33,078 nucleotides of DNA from Desulfobulbaceae bacterium (lineage in GTDB: Bacteria; Desulfobacterota; Desulfobulbia; Desulfobulbales; Desulfobulbaceae). Shown piece after piece: positions 25,525 to 33,078 of this stretch (position 1 is its first letter; each line of letters starts with the position of its first letter). The notes under the pieces were generated by a model. That model searched no databases, was not told the origin of the DNA, and saw nothing but the letters and a program-made list of their open reading frames with translations. The DNA is taken from the NCBI GenBank assembly GCA_003508005.1, contig DNUE01000001.1:40201-73278 (forward strand). The letters are read 5' to 3'. A program made the translations under genes and the position numbers.

Positions 25525-26967
25525 TTACGAACCGGACAGACTTGTCCCGTTCACTTCGGCGAGGTCGAATTGCCCCAAGCCGGTCGCCTTCCGGAGGTTG
25601 GCCACCGCGATCCGGCGTGCCGCCCGGGCCAGGGTCCCGCGAACCATGGCCTCGGTCAGGCGGTTTTCCACATCAATGAGCTCCGAGGAGAGAATGATCC
25701 CCTCCTTGAACCGTTCCCTGCTCAGGTTGGCGCTTTCCTTGGCCTGCTCAAGCATTTTCGCGGTCACCTGCATGCGCTGCTCCGCTTGCTGCAGAGCCAA
25801 TGAGGCCTGCTCCACCTCCAGGCTGATGGCCAGGACAATCTTTCGCCGTTCCTGGATTTTTTCGGCCAGCAGGGCAATGGCCCGGGCAACCTGGGCAGAG
25901 GTGCGCTGACCGGCAAAGAGGTTGAAGTTAAGCTTTGCGCCGGCGATCCATGAGTTGCCGGAGCCATCCAGCTCATAGCCCCTGTCGACCTGGTAGCCGG
26001 CAAAGGCGTCTGCTGTCGGGAAATAGCCGCCCTCGGCCTGGCGCACCCCGGCTTCAGCCGCCTGAATCGCCGCGTCCATGGCCTTCAGTTCCGGGCGCCG
26101 GTCATAAGACAGGTCGGCGGGAAGGCTCTGTTCCATCGTTCCGGCCGAATGGATGCTGATGTCCCCCTGTTCAAGCCCCAGGAGGTTCAGAAAGGCCCGG
26201 TTGGTCAGATCCAGTGCATGCCGGGCATGAATGAAATTTTCCTCGGCCTCGGATCTGTGGACTTCGAGATTCAGCAGATCGGCCTTGAGGAGGTCCCCGG
26301 CCTCGTAACGTGAACGGGCGACCTCGACCGAGGCGGTTATGGCCTGCAGGGCCGATTGACGGGCATCGAGGTTTTCTTTGGCCTGGACGATGGTGCAGAT
26401 GGTTTTCACCACCTCGAAGCTCAGTTGGGAGTGGACGATCTCCAGTTCATGGCGGGAGGCGGTTTCCGACGCAATGGCGATATCGACCCCGGCCTGATCT
26501 CGCCCGCCGTTGTACAGCCGGTAGCTGACCGTGGCCGCCATGTTCAAATTGTCCGTCTCGCCCGGGTCGTTGAAATTTATCGATTCGTCGAAGGCCGCCT
26601 GGTTGAGGATGTTGCCAAAGGAGTAGAGAGGCGTGTTGGTCCGGCCATAGCTGGCGCTCAGGTCGAGCTGCGGAAAAAAGGAGGCATGTGCCTCCGTTAC
26701 CGCCGCCTGCGCTGCGGCAATCCGCTGTCTGGTAATGGCGGTGTCCGGATTGTTTACCAGGGCGAAGCGGACCGCCTCCGCAGCCGTGGCGAACGATTGC
26801 GGCGTAGGCACATTATTTTCAGCTTCGACCGGCGAGGAACCATACAGGAGGAAGACAATGACAGCAAAAAGGGACTGAAGGCCGCGCCTTGGCAACAGGC
26901 GGAAAAGATGCGCGAGTCCTGTCAGGTCGAGAGGGGGGATGTCCATGCTGCAGCGGTGTCCATTCAT
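25525..26967 (-). CDS. TolC-family outer membrane efflux channel
   Basis: The 480-residue product (ATG 26967, or ATG 26946 giving 473) has a hydrophobic export signal at about residues 30-48 ending SSPVEA. It shows the two-fold repeated TolC layout: AEAVRFALVNNPDTAITRQR at the start of the first coiled-coil repeat, LSASYGRTNT and YRLYNGGRDQ strands, then RPELKAMDAAIQAAEAGVRQ opening the second repeat, with a matching NFNLFAGQRTSAQ strand. Such trimers form the outer membrane exit duct of tripartite pumps. It is the first gene of the efflux operon, 37 bases before the adaptor gene. The long polar N-terminus before the signal is unusual and the true start may lie further downstream. No good ribosome binding site is visible. 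Confidence 0.88.
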   Translation of the reverse strand: MNGHRCSMDIPPLDLTGLAHLFRLLPRRGLQSLFAVIVFLLYGSSPVEAENNVPTPQSFATAAEAVRFALVNNPDTAITRQRIAAAQAAVTEAHASFFPQLDLSASYGRTNTPLYSFGNILNQAAFDESINFNDPGETDNLNMAATVSYRLYNGGRDQAGVDIAIASETASRHELEIVHSQLSFEVVKTICTIVQAKENLDARQSALQAITASVEVARSRYEAGDLLKADLLNLEVHRSEAEENFIHARHALDLTNRAFLNLLGLEQGDISIHSAGTMEQSLPADLSYDRRPELKAMDAAIQAAEAGVRQAEGGYFPTADAFAGYQVDRGYELDGSGNSWIAGAKLNFNLFAGQRTSAQVARAIALLAEKIQERRKIVLAISLEVEQASLALQQAEQRMQVTAKMLEQAKESANLSRERFKEGIILSSELIDVENRLTEAMVRGTLARAARRIAVANLRKATGLGQFDLAEVNGTSLSGS

Positions 26968-27006
26968 GGGTTTGGTTGGGGCCTGCCTGAAAACAATGTA
27001 ACTTCT

Positions 27007-27035
27007 ATTATATCAACATGAGGCAAAACAGTAAA
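27007..27035 (-). promoter_or_regulatory. Promoter of the TolC-adaptor-RND operon
   Basis: On the minus strand TTTACT (27035-27030), a 17-base spacer and a perfect TATAAT (27012-27007) lie about 40 bases upstream of the TolC start. This is the best -10 box in the window. Confidence 0.58.
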
Positions 27036-27053
27036 CCACCCTGTTTCTTGCCT
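27021..27053. promoter_or_regulatory. Imperfect dyad overlapping the efflux promoter -35 box (operator candidate)
   Basis: AGGCAAAACAG (27021-27031) is mirrored by CTGTTTCTTGCCT (27041-27053), identical after a two-base gap. The dyad covers the spacer, the -35 box and sequence just upstream, a position where a repressor such as a TetR-type regulator would block transcription. No regulator gene is adjacent. Confidence 0.4.
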
Positions 27054-27147
27054 TCTTTTGCCTGCTCCTAATACGTAACCATATTTTGCAAGGATGCAAT
27101 ATCAGTATTTAACTTTTTTCTTAAATGCAAATTTTTTGTGGCGGATG

Positions 27148-27499
27148 TTCATGCAAAAAAACGATATTTCGATCGGATAATTTTTGTTGCGCTGTTCGTG
27201 ATGATGCTGACGGGATCTTTTCTGTTCCATGGGCTGAGGAAGACGCAACCACTTGGATCCGGGCAGGGCAAGAGGTGAAGGATGCCATCAGGGAAACGTC
27301 AAGGGAGCCATGGCAAAAAACCAGGGAAGACAGGCAGATCTATCTATCATAGGGCCAAGGAGAAATCGGGCGAAGCGTGGCGGAAAACCCGGCATACATC
27401 GGGGGCGGCTTGGGATACCCTATGGCAGGGCTAACGCGATACCTGGAACAAAGTCGGGAAAGAGTCCAAAATAGTGTTCGAGGGCACCCGATGCACGAG
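27148..27499 (+). pseudogene. Remnant of a small secreted, Trp-Lys-Thr-repeat protein (frames disrupted)
   Basis: Three pieces in different frames make sense only together. The first resembles a basic signal peptide, KKRYFDRIIFVALFVMMLTG, running to SFLF (27154-27227). The second is AEEDATTW-RAGQEVKDAIRE-type text with EPWQKTRED (about 27235-27335). The third is RAKEKSGEAWRKTRHTSGAA, then WDTLWQG, a stop at 27431-27433, and RDTWNKVGKESK (about 27350-27475). The repeated W-K-T pattern in amphipathic helices resembles small periplasmic proteins of unknown role. At least two frameshifts and one stop separate the parts. Short frames in such sequence can arise by chance, so confidence is modest. 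Confidence 0.35.
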
Positions 27500-27556
27500 G
27501 CCACTTCCCCTGGACTTGCCGATCCTGCCCCGGCGGTGCCGAAGCAGGAATGATCA

Positions 27557-28984
27557 CTACATGATTACCCGTACTGCGCTGTCGGCCAAAGCGATGATCC
27601 GGGTCGGCATGGTTCCCATGATGATGATCAGCACCACCAGCATGACCCCTACCGCCTTGCTGAGTCCATCCACCACGACTTCGGGCCGGTCTTCCGGATC
27701 GGTGGTATAGGCTACCCGGACCACCGACAAGTAGTAATAGAGGGCGATGGCGGTATTGATGGCCGCCAGAATGACCACCAGCAGGTAGATAGTGCTCTCA
27801 CCGCCGGCACTCAGAGCACCGGTCAGGAGCATGAACTTGCCCATGAAGCCGACAAAGGGTGGAATGCCGGCCAGGGCGAACAGGCCCACGGCAAGGATGA
27901 AGGCCAGAGCAGGCTGCCGCTTGTGCAAACCCTTCAGGTCCTCGATGGCCAGGTTCTCCCCTTCCCGTGACACCGCGCACAAGACCAGAAAGCAGGCCAG
28001 GTTCATGACCACATAACCGGCGATGTAGTAAATGGCAATAGCGTAGCCGCCCGGGTCCAGGGTGAGCAGACCGAGCAGGATAAAGCCGGCATGGGAAATG
28101 CCGGAAAAGCCGAGCATCCGTTTTACATCGGTCTGAACCAGGGCGCTCAGGTTGCCGTAGAACATGGAGCAGAGTGCGAGGAACATCAGCAGGTAGACGA
28201 TGGTCATGTCGCCTCCCGGGTTCAGGGTGGTGATCCTGATCAGCAGGGCGACAGCTCCCAGCTTGGGAACGGTGGCGATGAATCCGGCCGTTTCATTGGC
28301 CGCTCCCTGATAGATATCCGGCACCCAGAAGTGCATGGGGAAAACGGCGAGCTTGAAGAAAAAGCCGGCCATGACCATCAGTACCGCAAAGAGCGCTGCC
28401 GGCTGGGGGGCCTGCTGCAGGCCGGTGACGATGTCCTGCAGGTAGGTTGTCCCGGTCAGGCCGAAGATGTAGCTCATGCCGAAGAGCATGAAGCCCGTTG
28501 CCATAACGCCGAAGAGGATGTACTTGATGCCGGCCTCCATCTGGAGGCGCATCCCCTTTGCATCGCTGCGCATGGGCACGAGCAGGTACAGGGCAAAGGA
28601 GGAGAGCTCCAGGGCCACGAAAATGGTGATCAGCTCGACGGAGCTGACCAGCATCATCAGGCCGAGCCCGCTGAGCAGGAGAAAAAGATAATACTCCGGC
28701 CGCACGGCTTCGTCGATATCCTTCAGCTCCCTGCCGAAAATCACTGCCACAGCAAGGCCGAAGGCGATCATCAGCTTGAAGAGCTGCGAAAAGAAATCAA
28801 CGCGGTAGCTGTCGAAAAAGAGGCTGGCCTCGATGGTGAGACTTATGACAGCGGCAACCAGGGCAAGAACGCCAAAGCCCACCGCCGTGTTTTTAACCTG
28901 GGTGGCTTCCAGCCGCTTGAACAGGCTCAGGACAAAAAAAACGGCTGCGCCGGTAAGGACTGTGAGTTCGGGTAGGATAGCCAT
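27557..28984 (-). CDS. nuoN: NADH-quinone oxidoreductase subunit N
   Basis: The 475-residue product is an antiporter-like complex I subunit with about fourteen hydrophobic helices. Characteristic blocks are ELITIFVALELSSFALYLLV with the helix-5 Glu, KYILFGVMATGFMLFG, and FFFKLAVFPMHFWVPDIYQG with the helix-7 Lys and the ANETAGFIATVPKLGAVAL stretch. The C-terminal half has TDVKRMLGFSGISHAGFILL and FALAGIPPFVGFMGKFMLL. It takes part in proton translocation in the membrane arm. The ATG at 28984 follows AGGAAAGG. It is the last gene of the cluster, 40 bases after nuoM. Confidence 0.94.
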   Translation of the reverse strand: MAILPELTVLTGAAVFFVLSLFKRLEATQVKNTAVGFGVLALVAAVISLTIEASLFFDSYRVDFFSQLFKLMIAFGLAVAVIFGRELKDIDEAVRPEYYLFLLLSGLGLMMLVSSVELITIFVALELSSFALYLLVPMRSDAKGMRLQMEAGIKYILFGVMATGFMLFGMSYIFGLTGTTYLQDIVTGLQQAPQPAALFAVLMVMAGFFFKLAVFPMHFWVPDIYQGAANETAGFIATVPKLGAVALLIRITTLNPGGDMTIVYLLMFLALCSMFYGNLSALVQTDVKRMLGFSGISHAGFILLGLLTLDPGGYAIAIYYIAGYVVMNLACFLVLCAVSREGENLAIEDLKGLHKRQPALAFILAVGLFALAGIPPFVGFMGKFMLLTGALSAGGESTIYLLVVILAAINTAIALYYYLSVVRVAYTTDPEDRPEVVVDGLSKAVGVMLVVLIIIMGTMPTRIIALADSAVRVIM

Positions 28985-29024
28985 GTGCGATTCCTTTCCT
29001 TGATTTCTCTCGCGAAGGTGGATG

Positions 29025-30530
29025 TTATCTCAGGGCCAGGCCTTGCTGCTGCCAGTTGTGTAGCTGGTCGAGCAGGCTGACCACCGAGGTGTGCATCAAA
29101 TCGATAAACGGCTGGGGTCCCAGCCCGATCCAGAAGACAAAGAGGAGAAAGGGGGCCAACGTGACAATTTCCCGCAGGTTCAGATCTTTGAGGTAGCTCT
29201 GGTCGGGGTTATTGGTGCCGCCCCAGACCACCCGCTGCAGCAGGCGCAGCATGTAGGCCGCGGCCAGGACGGCGCCGGGGATGGCCGCCAGCGCCAACCA
29301 TACGTTCTCCTTGAAGGTGCCGGCCAGGACCAGAAACTCGCCGATGAATGAGTTGGTCCCGGGAAAGGCGAAGGAGGACAGGGAGAAAAAGGCAAGGTAG
29401 GTCACATACCAGGGCATATACTTGCCCACCCCCGCGGCCACGCTCAGCTCACGGCTGTGGGTACGCTCGTAGATCATGCCAACGCAGAGGAACAGGGCGC
29501 CGGTGGTTACGCCGTGGTTGATCATTTGCATGATCGCACCCTCAACCCCTTGGATGTTCAAGATAAAAATACCCAGGGTGACGAAACCCATGTGGCCGAC
29601 GCTGGAGTAGGCGATCAGCTTTTTCATGTCGTTCTGGGCAAGGGCGGTGAAGCCGCCGTAGATGATCCCGGCAATGGACAGCCAAAGGACGTAGGGCGCC
29701 AGGGCAAAGGTGGCGTCAGGGGTGATGGGCAGGCAGAAGCGGAGAAAACCGTATGTCCCCATCTTCAGCAGGATGCTGGCCAGGATGACCGAGCCGGCGG
29801 TTGGCGCTTCCACATGGGCAGCAGGCAACCAGGTATGGAAGGGGAACATCGGCACCTTGATGGCAAAGGCAAGGAAGAAGGACAGGAACACGAGCACCTG
29901 GAAGGTGAACGAGTACTGCTGCCACATCATGTCCGGAATGAAGAAGCTGCCGTTCTTCAGGTAGAGGGCGATGATGGCCACCAAAAGGAGGATGGAGCCG
30001 GCCAGGGTGTAGAGGAAGAACTTGATGGACGCGTATACCTTGCGCGGCCCGCCCCAGATGGCAATCAGCAGATACATGGGAATCAGCATGAATTCCCAGA
30101 AGATGTAGAAGAGGACGAAATCAAGGGCGACAAAGACGCCGAGCATCGAGGTCTCCATGATCAGCATGCAGACCATGAAGGGGGCCACCCGTTTCTGGAT
30201 GTATTTCCAGGAGGCAAGGACGCAGAAGGGCATGATCAGGGTAGTGAGCATGACCAGCAGGACCGAGATGCCGTCCATCCCCAGAACATAATTGATGTGG
30301 AACCGGGGGATCCAAAGGTGGAATTCGCTGAACTGGTACTTGGCCGTGGTCGGGTCGAAGCCGCTGACCAGCGGCAGGGAGCAGATGGCAACGAGCGAAG
30401 TGACGGCCAGGGTCCAGTACCGGGCAAAGGACTCCCCTGGGAACACAAGCATGACCAGGGCCCCCGCCAGCGGCAGGAAAATCAGGAAGCTGAGCAGGGG
30501 AAACCCCTCGTTGATGATCAGGTTATCCAT
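29025..30530 (-). CDS. nuoM: NADH-quinone oxidoreductase subunit M
   Basis: The 501-residue product has the usual subunit M landmarks: FVLFYIFWEFMLIPMYLLIA with the helix-5 Glu, IKFFLYTLAGSILLLVA, and FAIKVPMFPFHTWLPAAHVE with the helix-7 Lys, then TAGSVILASILLKMGTYGFL. Further on, AQNDMKKLIAYSSVGHMGFV and FSLSSFAFPGTNSFIGEF follow. It forms one of the antiporter-like proton channels of complex I. It starts 14 bases after the stop of the NuoL/MrpD-like gene and is about normal length, so the pair is surely co-transcribed. Confidence 0.95.
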   Translation of the reverse strand: MDNLIINEGFPLLSFLIFLPLAGALVMLVFPGESFARYWTLAVTSLVAICSLPLVSGFDPTTAKYQFSEFHLWIPRFHINYVLGMDGISVLLVMLTTLIMPFCVLASWKYIQKRVAPFMVCMLIMETSMLGVFVALDFVLFYIFWEFMLIPMYLLIAIWGGPRKVYASIKFFLYTLAGSILLLVAIIALYLKNGSFFIPDMMWQQYSFTFQVLVFLSFFLAFAIKVPMFPFHTWLPAAHVEAPTAGSVILASILLKMGTYGFLRFCLPITPDATFALAPYVLWLSIAGIIYGGFTALAQNDMKKLIAYSSVGHMGFVTLGIFILNIQGVEGAIMQMINHGVTTGALFLCVGMIYERTHSRELSVAAGVGKYMPWYVTYLAFFSLSSFAFPGTNSFIGEFLVLAGTFKENVWLALAAIPGAVLAAAYMLRLLQRVVWGGTNNPDQSYLKDLNLREIVTLAPFLLFVFWIGLGPQPFIDLMHTSVVSLLDQLHNWQQQGLALR

Positions 30531-30544
30531 TCCCTTAGATCCCT

Positions 30545-32335
30545 TTATGAGAGTTGTAAGAATACATAAGCAATGAGGACGATTGCGGCAAAGGTCGCGG
30601 CAAAGTAGATGGTGTACTGGATCTGGCCGCTCTGCAGCGTGCGGACCCGGTCACCGATGGCCCTGACGCTGCGGGCCAGGCCGTCGACCACCCCGTCGAT
30701 GCCGTGCCAGTCAAACCAGCTCCAGAACCGGGCAGTGGTCATCAGCGAACCCAGGCCGACCACCCGGTAGGCCTCGCCCCAGGCGGTATCGAACCACTGA
30801 ATCGGATTCTTGGCGATCCACAGGAACGAGGATCCGGCCTTGCGGTACAGCCAGTCCATATCCAGGCAGATCTTGTCTTCCGGGACCAGGTATTTCTTGA
30901 GCATGAAAAAGGCCAGGGAGGCGAAGCCGATGATCTGCAGGGTCTCGGCGATATGGTAGCCGCCGTAGGGATGGTAGTCGACCGGGTAGGGCAGGAGGGC
31001 GTAGAGAAGGGCGGGCACGCTGCCGACCACGATGCAGAGGATCGCGCCGGTGCTCATGGCCATCTGCATGTTCCAGGGCGGATCCGCGGCCTTGGCCCAG
31101 GTTTCGTTGCTGCAGTTGTTGTCACCGAAGAAGAGGAAGTAGGGGAGCTTCAGGCCGTTGTACATGAAGGTGCCGGTGGCGCCGAACATCAGCAGCCAGG
31201 CGGCCCAGTTCAGGTGCGACTCGAATCCGGCGCCCACGATCATTCCCTTGCTGACAAAGGCCGCGAATAACGGTACGCCGGAAATCGACAGGCAGCCGAC
31301 CACCGTGCAGATCATGGTCGCCGGCATTTTTTTGTACAGCCCGCCCAACTCGGTGAACTTGGTCTTGCCGGTCATGTACAGCACCGACCCGGTGCCCATG
31401 AACAGCAGGCCCTTGTAGAGGATATGGGCAACTGCATGGGCGGAGGCGCCGTTGATCGCCATCTCGGAACCGATGCCGATCCCGGCGACCATGTAGCCGA
31501 CCTGGCTGACGATGGACCAGGCCAGCAGCTTGCGGATGTCGTTTTCCATGACCGCGTAGATTACGCCGTAGAGGGCCATGACCACGCCCAGCAGCACCAG
31601 GATGTCGAAGCCGGCAAAGCCACGGGCCAAGACATAGACCGCAGTCTTGGTGGTGAAGGCGCACATGAACACCGAACCGTTGAACGAGGCCTCGGAATAG
31701 GCATCGGGCAGCCAGGAATGCAGCGGCACAATGGCGGCGTTCAGGCCGAAGCCGATCATGATCAGCCAGGTGTAAAGCTCAGGGTGCTTGACATCCAGGA
31801 GGTTGAAGGCGATATCGCCCACCGCCTGGTAGCGCAGCATGATCCCGGCCAGCAGGATGATCCCGCCGATGGTGTGGATGAGCAGGTAGCGGTAGCCGGC
31901 AGCCAGCGATCCCTTTCCCCGTCGGAACCATATGAGGAAGGTGGAGGCAAAGGCCATCATTTCCCAAAAGAGGAACAGGCTCAGGTAGTCGCCGCTGTAG
32001 ATGGTGCCGAGCGAACCGGCCACATAGAACCAGGCGGCCATGTGCTCCTTGGCGTTGTCAACGTGCAGGCCGTACAGGGTCCCGATAATGGCCATCAGCC
32101 CCATGATCAGGGCAAAGATGGTGGACAGCCGGTCCACCCGGCCGAAGACCAGCTGCCAGTCCAGAAACTGCACCAGGCCGTGCTGGCCGGTCAGCGAGCT
32201 GTTGGCCACCACCGCGGCCATCGACAGCAGCGGCACCAGGAAGAGATAGGGCCGGCGCAAAGGGCCCCTGACAAAGGGCAGGATCAGGGCGCCGGCAATC
32301 AGGATCAGGGCAGGATGGGTGAATGTACTGAACAT
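30545..32335 (-). CDS. NuoL/MrpD-like proton-conducting antiporter subunit
   Basis: The ATG at 32335 follows GGGGGACAGAC, giving 596 residues; a longer frame upstream is not needed. The antiporter core contains LSLFLFWEMMAFASTFLIWF, PLHSWLPDAYSEASFNGSVF, MENDIRKLLAWSIVSQVGYM, AHAVAHILYKGLLFMGTGSV and SGVPLFAAFVSKGMIV. LPDAYSEA-type text and the SQVGYM motif are closer to Mrp/Mnh subunit D than to canonical NuoL. After the core, a C-terminal extension (about residues 400-596) contains several further hydrophobic segments and a final helix, somewhat recalling the long lateral end of NuoL. It lies 14 bases from both the 100-aa gene and nuoM. Confidence 0.87.
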   Translation of the reverse strand: MFSTFTHPALILIAGALILPFVRGPLRRPYLFLVPLLSMAAVVANSSLTGQHGLVQFLDWQLVFGRVDRLSTIFALIMGLMAIIGTLYGLHVDNAKEHMAAWFYVAGSLGTIYSGDYLSLFLFWEMMAFASTFLIWFRRGKGSLAAGYRYLLIHTIGGIILLAGIMLRYQAVGDIAFNLLDVKHPELYTWLIMIGFGLNAAIVPLHSWLPDAYSEASFNGSVFMCAFTTKTAVYVLARGFAGFDILVLLGVVMALYGVIYAVMENDIRKLLAWSIVSQVGYMVAGIGIGSEMAINGASAHAVAHILYKGLLFMGTGSVLYMTGKTKFTELGGLYKKMPATMICTVVGCLSISGVPLFAAFVSKGMIVGAGFESHLNWAAWLLMFGATGTFMYNGLKLPYFLFFGDNNCSNETWAKAADPPWNMQMAMSTGAILCIVVGSVPALLYALLPYPVDYHPYGGYHIAETLQIIGFASLAFFMLKKYLVPEDKICLDMDWLYRKAGSSFLWIAKNPIQWFDTAWGEAYRVVGLGSLMTTARFWSWFDWHGIDGVVDGLARSVRAIGDRVRTLQSGQIQYTIYFAATFAAIVLIAYVFLQLS

Positions 32336-32349
32336 GTCTGTCCCCCGTC

Positions 32350-32652
32350 TTAAGCGTGCTCGCCGGAGCTTTTGGTGGTTGCACAGGTGCCGTTGCACTC
32401 TGCATCCTGGTCATAATAATCAGGGCGGGTCATTATCCCTGAGTGGCCGTACCAGCGGGCAAAGCCGATTACCGCTGCCGCGGCGCCGAAGCCGAAGAAC
32501 GACCAGAAGAAGGGGATGTGCTTCTCCACCCAGGTGTGGGCATGGCTGGTATCCACGACTAGGCTGTAGGCTAGGACCAGTGCCAGGATTCCGTAGCAGG
32601 TCCAGACGACGTTTGGCAGTCGTTCGCGCAGGTAGTCAATCAGTTTGTTCAT
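32350..32652 (-). CDS. Small membrane protein of the antiporter cluster (100 aa), unrecognised
   Basis: The start ATG at 32652 overlaps the stop of the upstream antiporter-like gene as ATGA, so translation is likely coupled. The 100-residue product has two hydrophobic helices (about 16-34 and 47-64) and then a polar tail with two cysteines in DAECNGTC. It is not NuoK, NuoJ or an obvious Mrp C, E, F or G subunit by eye. Its position between two antiporter-type subunits argues that it belongs to the same membrane complex. The Cys pair could bind a metal or form a disulfide. Confidence 0.8.
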   Translation of the reverse strand: MNKLIDYLRERLPNVVWTCYGILALVLAYSLVVDTSHAHTWVEKHIPFFWSFFGFGAAAAVIGFARWYGHSGIMTRPDYYDQDAECNGTCATTKSSGEHA

Positions 32653-33078
32653 CCTGTCACCGCCTTGACGAATTGCATCATGAAATTGGGATAGATCCCG
32701 ATGATCACGGAGATGGTCACCGCAATGAGGATCGGTATGAGCATGGACAACGGGGCCTCCTTAATGCCCACCGCAGCCCCTTCCGGCTTCTTGCCGAAAA
32801 AGGCTTTGTAGGTGACCGGGGCGAAGTAGCCGACGTTCAGCACGGTGGAGGCGATGAGGATCAGGAGGATGCCTATCTGGTGCGCCTCCATGGCGCCCAC
32901 CAGCAGGTACCATTTGCTGACGAAGCCGGCCACCGGAGGGGCGCCGATCATGGACAGAGAGGCGACGGCAAAGGCGCCGAAGGTGAAGGGCATGGTCCGC
33001 CCTAACCCGCTCATCTCCGAGATGTTTTTCTTGTGGGCCGCGACATAGATGGCACCGGCGCAGAAGAACAGGGTGATC
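32649..33078 (-). CDS. MrpD/NuoM-like antiporter subunit, C-terminal part (5' end outside window)
   Basis: The frame is open to the right edge. The visible C-terminus begins ITLFFCAGAIYVAAHKKNIS and continues EMSGLGRTMPFTFGAFAVAS, then MIGAPPVAGFVSKWYLLVGA, the helix pair that in NuoM/MrpD follows the LGGL-type loop. About 142 residues are present, with several helices, ending FMMQFVKAVTG. The family is monovalent cation/proton antiporter subunit D and the homologous complex I subunits. It overlaps the 100-aa gene by four bases, so the run of at least five genes forms one operon. Confidence 0.88.
   Translation of the reverse strand, partial: ITLFFCAGAIYVAAHKKNISEMSGLGRTMPFTFGAFAVASLSMIGAPPVAGFVSKWYLLVGAMEAHQIGILLILIASTVLNVGYFAPVTYKAFFGKKPEGAAVGIKEAPLSMLIPILIAVTISVIIGIYPNFMMQFVKAVTG

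Larger units (their letters stand above)
26968..27556. other. Spacer between efflux operon and NuoN
   Basis: This 589-base stretch contains the efflux promoter and dyad at its left end, a strongly AT-rich zone (about 27000-27190), and the possible gene remnant. I see no intact gene and no clear terminator for the NuoN end. Confidence 0.45.

Noticed and set aside
28091..28975. Plus-strand open frame opposite nuoN, and similar ones opposite nuoM and the NuoL/MrpD-like gene
   Set aside because: Antisense of hydrophobic genes gives Gln/His/Asp/Glu-rich noise; the minus-strand genes are certain.
1..33078. CRISPR array, rRNA, tRNA, IS element or prophage
   Set aside because: No regularly spaced repeats, no recognisable RNA gene sequences, and no transposase, integrase or phage structural genes were found.

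Overview
The window is a GC-rich bacterial chromosome segment, roughly 58-60 % by eye, with AT-rich promoter spacers. It most resembles a Desulfobacterota (delta-proteobacterial) genome, perhaps Desulfobulbales. That placement is an inference from gene content: an eight-heme secreted cytochrome c, a SulP anion permease, an OFA-type carboxylate carrier, a fused RlmKL, a gapped complex I/Mrp-like membrane cluster, and secreted proteins with short hydrophobic C-terminal tails. No rRNA, tRNA, CRISPR array, intact insertion sequence or phage gene is visible.

Layout. 1-840 (+): C-terminal part of a SulP permease with its STAS domain. 1223-2734 (+): a secreted choice-of-anchor J/Kelch protein gene interrupted by an in-frame TAG. 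2942-5009 (-): a secreted metallo-beta-lactamase-fold hydrolase and a membrane ICMT/PEMT-like protein. 5381-7506 (+): a second secreted MBL-fold hydrolase, a bacterial-PH-like membrane protein and a decayed TSUP transporter. 7981-9882 (+): octaheme cytochrome c with a strong terminator. 9988-10425 (-): VOC protein. 10575-11996 (+): RNase PH and a YjdF/DUF2238-like membrane protein. 12039-13397 (-): class III nucleotide cyclase with a membrane segment and coiled coil. 13605-14636 (-): secreted protein of unknown function. 14699-18109 (-): rlmKL-pgl-nudix, tightly coupled. 18334-18750 (-): ndk. 19222-21323 (+): OFA-family MFS carrier, then a site-2-protease-like membrane protein that lacks the catalytic motifs. 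21597-26967 (-): a tripartite efflux operon (TolC, adaptor, RND pump) whose pump gene is broken twice. 27148-27499 (+): traces of a decayed small secreted protein. 27557-33078 (-): antiporter/complex I-type proton-channel subunits (MrpD-like, a 100-aa protein, a NuoL/MrpD-like subunit, NuoM, NuoN), running off the right edge.

How genes work together. The last block encodes three or four homologous proton-pumping membrane subunits and no soluble NADH or quinone module in view, so it is either the distal part of a complex I operon or an Mrp-like antiporter. The efflux operon has a good promoter with a dyad over its -35 box, but its pump is probably non-functional. The rlmKL-pgl-nudix run is a housekeeping operon linking ribosome modification with the pentose phosphate pathway.

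The most notable things are the pseudo-protease beside the OFA carrier, the in-frame TAG in the Kelch protein, the double lesion in the RND pump, and the clustering of three or four broken genes among intact ones. I did not find a clearly new multi-gene defence or mobile system.
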